Positions 7,841 through 12,909 of a stretch of 12,909 nt of DNA are shown piece by piece; positions within the stretch are counted from its first letter, which is position 1, and each line of letters opens with the position of its first letter. Under the pieces are notes generated by a model. It saw only the letters and a program-made list of their open reading frames with translations. It had not been told where the DNA came from and ran no database searches. The translations under genes were made by a program, and so were the position numbers. Source of the DNA: Muribaculaceae bacterium (lineage in GTDB: Bacteria; Bacteroidota; Bacteroidia; Bacteroidales; Muribaculaceae); assembly GCA_009775535.1 (NCBI GenBank), contig VSPW01000035.1:1-12909 (forward strand). Reading direction: 5' to 3'.

Positions 7841-8860
7841 ATGAAACTTTTGCGGATTGCGGTTTTGTTGCCGATATTATTGTTTTCTGTATCTTGTCAT
7901 GATATCCAGGATTGGGCGGATGACCCGGAAGGCAATTTTGACGCCCTTTGGACGATACTTGATGAGCATTATTGCTTTTTTGAGGAAAAAGGTGTTAATT
8001 GGGATGCTGTATATGCCAAATACCGTCCTCAGATAGTGCCAGAGATGACGCAGCGTCAGTTGTTTGCTGTTTGTGCGGCGATGTTGGATGAATTACGCGA
8101 TGGACACACCAATTTATCTTCAGCTTTCAACACATCTTATTACACCAAATGGTGGAGCGATTATCCACAGGATTACAATGAGCGTCTGGTGGAACAGTAT
8201 TACTTCAATTTCCGTCTGAACCATGTGGGGGCAGCAACATATGGCATCCTGCCTGAGAACATAGGGTATTTTCGCTATCCATCATTCTCTGTAGCTTTGG
8301 GGGAAGGAAATGTAGATCATATTCTTGCACATATGATTGTGTGCAACGGGATTATTATTGATATACGCGACAACGGCGGCGGAGACATGACCAATGTGGA
8401 GGCATTGGCTGCAAGATTTATACGTGAAAGGACACTTGCAGGATACATATCACATAAGACAGGTCCTGGCCATGGCGATTTCTCAAAGCCATACGCATAT
8501 TATTATGAGCCTGCAGGTGGTGGACATCTGTTGTGGCGTAAGCCCGTTGTGGTTCTCACTAACCGTAGCACGTTCAGTGCTGCAAATAATTTCGTATCAA
8601 TCATGAAATATGTGCCCGACGTCTATATAGTCGGGGCAACAACAGGCGGAGGCAGTGGGATGCCGTTCTCATCAGAAATACCATGTGGATGGGGCGTAAG
8701 GTTTTCGGCATGTTCTATTCTGGACTGCATGGGCAATACTACAGAGTTCGGCATCAGCCCTTCTGAAGGGTGTGCTGTAGGGCTTGATCCTTTGGCTGCT
8801 CTTGACGGCCGGGACACAATGCTTGATTTTGCTGTTTCGATTCTTGCCGGCGGCAAATAA
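7841..8860 (+). CDS. S41-family peptidase-like lipoprotein
   Basis: A 339-residue protein with a lipoprotein signal peptide: hydrophobic residues 3-16, then FSVSC with the lipidated cysteine at 19. The following HDIQDWADD is acidic and could serve as a surface-export signal of the Bacteroidetes type. The S41 (C-terminal-processing/tricorn-core) fold is indicated by LRDGHTNL (85-92), IIDIRDNGGGDMTN (172-185) and VVLTNRSTFSAANNF (237-251), with Ser246 as the probable nucleophile. VGATTGGGSGMPF (264-276) sits where CtpA-type enzymes carry the general-base lysine in a GKG motif. That lysine is absent, so a tricorn-like arrangement using His89 is more likely. No PDZ domain is apparent. It is expected in the periplasm or on the outer surface, cutting or binding peptide C-termini; its substrate is unknown. 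It lies 14 bases after the uncharacterised secreted-protein gene. Confidence 0.85.
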   Translation: MKLLRIAVLLPILLFSVSCHDIQDWADDPEGNFDALWTILDEHYCFFEEKGVNWDAVYAKYRPQIVPEMTQRQLFAVCAAMLDELRDGHTNLSSAFNTSYYTKWWSDYPQDYNERLVEQYYFNFRLNHVGAATYGILPENIGYFRYPSFSVALGEGNVDHILAHMIVCNGIIIDIRDNGGGDMTNVEALAARFIRERTLAGYISHKTGPGHGDFSKPYAYYYEPAGGGHLLWRKPVVVLTNRSTFSAANNFVSIMKYVPDVYIVGATTGGGSGMPFSSEIPCGWGVRFSACSILDCMGNTTEFGISPSEGCAVGLDPLAALDGRDTMLDFAVSILAGGK

Positions 8861-8905
8861 TAACAGGCATATTTGATTGCTAAAGAAAAAATAACAGAAA
8901 ACATA

Positions 8906-8936
8906 TATGATAGTCATGTGAAATTTGCTAAATTTG
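8906..8936 (+). promoter_or_regulatory. Probable promoter upstream of purH
   Basis: A -7 element TAAATTTG at 8929-8936 matches TAnnTTTG exactly. A weak -33 candidate, TATG at 8906-8909, is 19 bases upstream and one base off TTTG. Transcription would start near 8943, giving a leader of about 50 bases. The 135-base gap between the S41 gene and purH otherwise contains only AT-rich sequence, with no clear terminator hairpin. Confidence 0.5.
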
Positions 8937-8995
8937 CATCTTAATTTATTTAAAGATACAAATAGATTTACCTATAGCTAGCAAATCATCTAAAT

Positions 8996-10531
8996 ATGAC
9001 GTCAGACATTAAACCTATCCGCACCGCCCTGGTTTCAGTATTCCATAAGGACGGCCTTGACCACATCATCAATGCCCTTGCAGCATCGGGCGTTAAGTTC
9101 TTGTCCACAGGGGGTACCCGTCAGTTTATAGAGTCTTTGGGCTACCAATGTGACGCTGTCGAAGATCTTACCGGTTATCCGTCAATCCTTGGAGGAAGGG
9201 TCAAGACCTTGCATCCAAAAGTGTTCGGTGGTATTTTATCCCGCAGGGATAATGAAACTGACCGCGAGCAGGTTTCCAAATATGAAATTCCTGATATAGA
9301 CCTTGTAATTGTTGACCTCTATCCGTTTGAAGCCACAGTGGCGTCTGGCGCACCAGAGGCTGACATTATTGAAAAGATAGATATAGGTGGTATATCACTT
9401 ATCCGTGCGGCAGCTAAAAATTTCAAAGATGTCGCTATTGTCGCTTCAAAGGCACAATATTCATTATTGGCTGGAATGATTGATAGCCATGGCTCAGCTA
9501 TGACATCCTTAGAAGACCGCCGTCTTTTAGCAAAAGAGGCGTTTGGTGTATCTTCTGCCTACGATTCGGCGATATTCAATTATTTTGATGGAGACCAGCA
9601 GTCTGCTTTACGTGTCGCAATTGATCATTCACGTGTGCTGCGATATGGTGAGAACCCTCATCAGGACGCCCGATTCTATGGGAATATTGATGATATGTTC
9701 CAGCAACTTCATGGAAAGGAGATTTCGTATAATAACTTGTTGGATATTGACGCAGCAGTAAGCATGATTGCAGATTTTCCTGCGAATGTGCCTACGTTTG
9801 CTGTAATAAAGCATAATAATGCATGTGGCTTGGCCTCTCGTCCTACAATCCGTGAGGCATGGTGCGATGCCCTGGCCGGAGACCCTGTTTCCGCCTTTGG
9901 AGGCGTACTTGTCGCAAATACAGAGATTGATGCTGATACGGCAGAAGAAGTCGGAAAAATATTCTTTGAAGTCATAATTGCTCCCGCATATACAGATGAT
10001 GCATTGGCTATATTGCAGCAAAAGAAAAACCGTATAATCCTTGTACAGAAAAGGGCTCTTGACACAACCCGTTCTTTACGTACGGCTCTAAACGGCATGC
10101 TTTCCCAGCAACGTGACCTCAAGGTAGAGACGGCAGATGATTTACATTTGGCTACTGTAACTCCTGTGCGCCCAGAGCAAGTTGATGACCTTCTATTTGC
10201 AAATAAGATTGTAAAGCATTCAAAAAGCAACGCAATCGTTTTAGCGAAGAATGGTCAGTTGCTGGCAAGTGGAGTTGGGCAGACATCGCGCGTTGATGCG
10301 CTCCGCCAGGCCATTGCAAAGGCGCAGTCATTCGGTTTTGACCTTAATGGAGCTGTCATGGCATCCGATGCGTTTTTCCCGTTTGCTGATTGTGTGGAAA
10401 TAGCTCATGCGGCTGGCATTGATGCTGTAATACAACCAGGCGGGTCAATACGTGATACGGATTCGGTTGAGTATTGTAATGCAAATGGCATTGCAATGGT
10501 AATGACAGGATTCCGGCACTTTAAACATTAA
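8996..10531 (+). CDS. purH: Bifunctional AICAR formyltransferase / IMP cyclohydrolase
   Basis: A 511-residue cytoplasmic enzyme that performs the last two steps of purine synthesis: 10-formyl-THF-dependent formylation of AICAR, then ring closure to IMP. The N-terminal cyclohydrolase half (about 1-200) has the MGS-like fold marks FLSTGGT (35-41) and GGRVKTLHPK (66-75). The C-terminal transformylase half has RYGENPHQ (216-223), VIKHNNACG (270-278) with the catalytic pair Lys272 and His273, SDAFFPFAD (457-465) and QPGGSIRD (480-487). Length agrees with the family. A promoter of its own is likely just upstream. mreB follows after 87 bases containing a hairpin, so read-through into the shape genes is possible. 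Base use is like that of its neighbours. Confidence 0.97.
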   Translation: MTSDIKPIRTALVSVFHKDGLDHIINALAASGVKFLSTGGTRQFIESLGYQCDAVEDLTGYPSILGGRVKTLHPKVFGGILSRRDNETDREQVSKYEIPDIDLVIVDLYPFEATVASGAPEADIIEKIDIGGISLIRAAAKNFKDVAIVASKAQYSLLAGMIDSHGSAMTSLEDRRLLAKEAFGVSSAYDSAIFNYFDGDQQSALRVAIDHSRVLRYGENPHQDARFYGNIDDMFQQLHGKEISYNNLLDIDAAVSMIADFPANVPTFAVIKHNNACGLASRPTIREAWCDALAGDPVSAFGGVLVANTEIDADTAEEVGKIFFEVIIAPAYTDDALAILQQKKNRIILVQKRALDTTRSLRTALNGMLSQQRDLKVETADDLHLATVTPVRPEQVDDLLFANKIVKHSKSNAIVLAKNGQLLASGVGQTSRVDALRQAIAKAQSFGFDLNGAVMASDAFFPFADCVEIAHAAGIDAVIQPGGSIRDTDSVEYCNANGIAMVMTGFRHFKH

Positions 10532-10543
10532 TTATAAACGGGC

Positions 10544-10577
10544 AGTGTTCCACGCCTCACTGACGGGGTGGAACACT
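10544..10577 (+). terminator. Hairpin between purH and mreB, likely terminator or attenuator
   Basis: AGTGTTCCAC at 10544-10553 pairs perfectly with GTGGAACACT at 10568-10577, and the stem can extend inward by two C-G pairs across one mismatch. It starts 12 bases after the purH stop. The downstream sequence is TGTTGTACAATATAAG and then a T-rich stretch, not an immediate U-tract, so termination may be partial. No TAnnTTTG element was found between it and the mreB start, so mreB may depend at least partly on read-through from purH. Confidence 0.6.
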
Positions 10578-10618
10578 TGTTGTACAATATAAGAATCTTT
10601 TAAATTTTATTACGGGGC

Positions 10619-11638
10619 ATGAAACTTTTCTCCCTAACCAAAGAAATTGCGATAGATCTTGGCACGGCCAACACTATCATCATACACAACGATAAGATCG
10701 TCATTGATGAACCGTCAATCGTTGCCTTGGACAAACGTACAGATAAACTTATTGCTGTAGGTAAGGAAGCCCAGCAGATGCAGGGTAAGGAAAATGAGCG
10801 TATACGCACTGTCCGCCCTCTACGTAAAGGTGTGATAGCGGATTTTAACGCTGCTGAGCTCATGATCCGTGGCCTTGTGAAGAAGGCATCAAGTAAGAGT
10901 AGTTGGTTTTCACCTTCACTTAGGATGGTTGTGGGTATACCTTCAGGTTCTACAGAAGTTGAAATCCGTGCCGTACGCGATTCATCGGAGCACGCTGATG
11001 GTCGTGACGTATATATGATATATGAACCTATGGCTGCGGCGTTGGGTATAGGCCTAGATGTCGAAGCTCCAGAAGGAAACATGATTGTTGATATAGGCGG
11101 CGGAACTACTGAAATCGCTGTAATTTCGTTGGGAGGTATAGTATCCAACAAAAGTATACAGATTGCAGGTGATGACCTTACAGATGATATACAGAACCAC
11201 ATGCGTCGTGCACATAATGTTAAGGTGGGAGAGCGTACTGCAGAACTTATAAAGATGAATGTAGGGTCTGCCCTTACAGAGCTGGAGAATCCGCCAGAGG
11301 ATTATATAGTTCATGGCCCGAATATGATGACTGCCCTCCCGATGGAAGTTCCAGTAAGCTACCAGGAGATTTCTCACTGTATAGAAAAATCCATTTCCAA
11401 GATCGAAGCTGCAGTGTTGGGTGCACTTGAGCAGACTCCTCCGGAATTGTATGCCGATATCGTGCGCAATGGTATCTATCTTGCAGGTGGCGGCGCTCTG
11501 CTTCGTGGACTTGACAAACGTCTTACTGATAAGATTGGAATTCAGTTCCATATAGCAGAAGATCCTCTGTTGGCAGTTGCGAAGGGCACTGGAGTCGCAC
11601 TTAAGAATATAGATAAATTCTCATTCCTCATACGCTAG
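10619..11638 (+). CDS. mreB: Rod-shape-determining actin homologue MreB
   Basis: A 339-residue bacterial actin that forms membrane-bound filaments guiding lateral peptidoglycan synthesis with MreC, MreD, RodA and PBP2. All nucleotide-binding signatures are in place: phosphate-1 loop DLGTANT (13-19), phosphate-2 loop DIGGGTTE (158-165), EPMAAALG (136-143) and the adenosine motif LAGGGALLRGLD (288-299). The short hydrophobic N-terminus MKLFSL could help membrane attachment. Length is normal and the sequence closely resembles Bacteroidetes MreB proteins. ATG 10619 is the natural start. mreC begins 107 bases downstream, with a 12-bp hairpin in between. Confidence 0.97.
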   Translation: MKLFSLTKEIAIDLGTANTIIIHNDKIVIDEPSIVALDKRTDKLIAVGKEAQQMQGKENERIRTVRPLRKGVIADFNAAELMIRGLVKKASSKSSWFSPSLRMVVGIPSGSTEVEIRAVRDSSEHADGRDVYMIYEPMAAALGIGLDVEAPEGNMIVDIGGGTTEIAVISLGGIVSNKSIQIAGDDLTDDIQNHMRRAHNVKVGERTAELIKMNVGSALTELENPPEDYIVHGPNMMTALPMEVPVSYQEISHCIEKSISKIEAAVLGALEQTPPELYADIVRNGIYLAGGGALLRGLDKRLTDKIGIQFHIAEDPLLAVAKGTGVALKNIDKFSFLIR

Positions 11639-11647
11639 CAGATATAT

Positions 11648-11674
11648 GGATGGTACGGACATTCCGTACCATCC
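11648..11674 (+). terminator. Perfect 12-bp hairpin between mreB and mreC
   Basis: GGATGGTACGGA at 11648-11659 is mirrored exactly by TCCGTACCATCC at 11663-11674, with a 3-base loop CAT. It starts 9 bases after the mreB stop. The bases that follow (TTCATTGCTTACTCC) are only mildly T-rich and contain no long U-tract. It could be a partial terminator lowering mreC/mreD relative to mreB, or a 3'-end stabiliser of the mreB message. No separate mreC promoter was recognised in the 71 bases between the hairpin and the mreC ATG. Confidence 0.6.
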
Positions 11675-11745
11675 TTCATTGCTTACTCCTCTAATTGGCC
11701 AGCCAGTATATCAATAAGGATTGCCGGCTGTTTGATGTTTACACA

Positions 11746-12603
11746 ATGCGAGAACTGTTAAACTTCATACTGCGCCACGGCAAGTGGTTCATATTCGTAT
11801 TTTATGTTGTGGTGGGGTGCTGGATGCTCTTCCAGAACAATCCGTATCAGCATCATGTATTTTTGACTTCAGCCAATGAAGTCAGTGCCTCTGTGTACCG
11901 TTTTACAAATAACGTCACATCATATTTCTCTTTACGTGATATAAATGAGGATCTGAATCGTCGGAATGCGGACTTACAGTTGGAGGTCATTGCCCTTCGC
12001 GAACGTCTTAGGACAATAAATGAAGCTGCCGGCTTGGATTCTTCTGACTATGCAGCGGATACGCTTAGGCATTTTGACCTACGTATAGCTCATGTCATAA
12101 ATAATTCAGTGTCCCATCCATATAACTATATCACCATCAATAAAGGGGCACTTGATGGTATAAGGCCAGAAATGGGAGTTGTAGACCAAAACGGAGTCGT
12201 TGGCGTTGTGAATATTGTCGGTGACCATACATCACGTATTATTTCTTTATTGAATCCTCATTTCCGATTGTCATGCAAAGTTAAAGGTAGCGATGGCTTT
12301 GGCTCTTTGGTATGGGATGGACGCGACCCGGCTCATGCGCTTCTGGAAGAGCTTCCACGTCATACCGTATTTCAGCCAGGAGATACTGTAATTACAAGCG
12401 GGTACTCCGGTATGTTCCCGGAGGGCATACCTGTAGGGATTGTCATGCCGGACAAAACAGATCACAATGAGAATTTTTTCACTTTGAAAATAAGATTACT
12501 GACTGATTTTTCTACATTATCCACAGTTCAAGTGATGTTTAATAACCTTAAGGATGAATTGCGTGTAGTAGAGACTGATCCAATGTTAAAGAAGCAGCAA
12601 TGA
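11746..12603 (+). CDS. mreC: Rod-shape-determining protein MreC
   Basis: A 285-residue bitopic inner-membrane protein that links cytoplasmic MreB to the periplasmic wall-synthesis enzymes. A short cytoplasmic tail (1-12) is followed by one membrane helix (about 13-29) and a coiled-coil stretch at about 60-92 (INEDLNRRNADLQLE and onward). The paired beta-barrel periplasmic domain includes VVDQNGVVGVV (145-155), DTVITSGYSGMFPEGIPVG (213-231) and FFTLKIRLLTDFS (244-256). Length is usual. The frame is open back to TTG 11695, but ATG 11746 directly precedes the expected cytoplasmic tail and is preferred. Its stop TGA overlaps the mreD ATG in an ATGA, which implies translational coupling. Confidence 0.94.
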   Translation: MRELLNFILRHGKWFIFVFYVVVGCWMLFQNNPYQHHVFLTSANEVSASVYRFTNNVTSYFSLRDINEDLNRRNADLQLEVIALRERLRTINEAAGLDSSDYAADTLRHFDLRIAHVINNSVSHPYNYITINKGALDGIRPEMGVVDQNGVVGVVNIVGDHTSRIISLLNPHFRLSCKVKGSDGFGSLVWDGRDPAHALLEELPRHTVFQPGDTVITSGYSGMFPEGIPVGIVMPDKTDHNENFFTLKIRLLTDFSTLSTVQVMFNNLKDELRVVETDPMLKKQQ

Positions 12604-12909
12604 CAAAGACCGCGTTTAATTTTACGGTAATGGCCTTGGTTCTTATATTGGCGCAGGTCATAATCTTCAATCATATCGTTTTGTTCGGCTATGCAATGCC
12701 GTTACTTTTCATATATGTTATAATACGCCTTCCAATGTCCGTATCGCCTTCGTGGATGCTGACAATTGGATTCTTGATGGGGATTTCTGTTGATGTCTTT
12801 TCTGATACCCAGGGGGTCAATGCGCTGGCTTGCACGGTACTGTCATTTATGCGGCGTCCCGTTTTTCATTTTTTTGCACCGCGGGAAGATGATATAATGA
12901 TGATACAGC
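12600..12909 (+). CDS. mreD: Rod-shape-determining protein MreD (5' part, cut by window end)
   Basis: The first 103 codons of a multipass membrane protein, starting at ATG 12600 inside the mreC stop and open to the window edge. Hydrophobic segments appear at about 7-28, 30-43 and 52-66, with FLMGISVDVFSDTQG (58-72) and ALACTVLSFMRRPV (75-88), a pattern typical of Bacteroidetes MreD. It forms the MreBCD complex in the inner membrane. The remaining one third or so of the gene lies outside the window; PBP2 (mrdA) and rodA are the expected next genes in this group but cannot be seen here. Confidence 0.9.
   Translation, partial: MTKTAFNFTVMALVLILAQVIIFNHIVLFGYAMPLLFIYVIIRLPMSVSPSWMLTIGFLMGISVDVFSDTQGVNALACTVLSFMRRPVFHFFAPREDDIMMIQ

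Noticed and set aside
1..12909. Search for defence systems, mobile elements, CRISPR arrays, tRNAs and phage genes
   Set aside because: All substantial frames are accounted for by core metabolic, topology, envelope and shape genes; no transposase, integrase, terminal repeats, spaced repeats or tRNA cloverleaf was seen by eye.

Overview
The window is a stretch of ordinary bacterial chromosome that reads as Bacteroidales, possibly Muribaculaceae-like. This assignment is inferred from protein style: the form of MreB, MreC and MreD, a topoisomerase IV A subunit lacking a canonical GyrA box, and the formate-dependent PurT. Two promoters also match the Bacteroidetes pattern TTTG-N19..21-TAnnTTTG, and clear Shine-Dalgarno sites are lacking. 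Coding density is high. No tRNA, rRNA, CRISPR array, insertion sequence or phage gene is visible, and no gene-free stretch exceeds 300 bases; the longest is the 244-base divergent spacer at 3980-4223.

Layout. (1) At 1-858 on the plus strand lie the 3' end of an enolase-superfamily gene (probably a dipeptide epimerase) and radC. A hairpin at 883-915 separates them from the convergent leftward pair. (2) At 940-3979 on the minus strand, a 12-helix MFS transporter with a large predicted periplasmic insertion is followed after 43 bases by purT. (3) A divergent promoter region spans 3980-4223. (4) At 4224-8860 on the plus strand is a tight gene string: topoisomerase IV subunit A, an uncharacterised secreted and probably barrel-like protein, and an S41-peptidase-like lipoprotein, with gaps of 12 and 14 bases. 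(5) At 8996-12909 on the plus strand come purH and the rod-shape cluster mreB, mreC, mreD, the last cut by the window edge. Hairpins sit between purH and mreB and between mreB and mreC.

How the genes work together. PurT makes formyl-GAR from formate and ATP, and PurH completes the last two steps to IMP, so two purine-pathway genes lie in the window in different transcription units. MreB, MreC and MreD form the scaffold that directs lateral wall synthesis, and mreC and mreD overlap by an ATGA. The enolase-superfamily fragment, if it is an L-Ala-D/L-Glu epimerase, would act on peptidoglycan peptides. The two envelope genes downstream of the topoisomerase gene have no obvious link to DNA topology and are the least understood part of the window.

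No clearly new system stands out. The best candidates for a second look are the uncharacterised envelope protein with a Cys/His cluster and its S41 lipoprotein partner, the periplasmic insertion of the MFS transporter, the His in place of Lys in the PurT phosphate loop, and the 12-bp hairpin between mreB and mreC.
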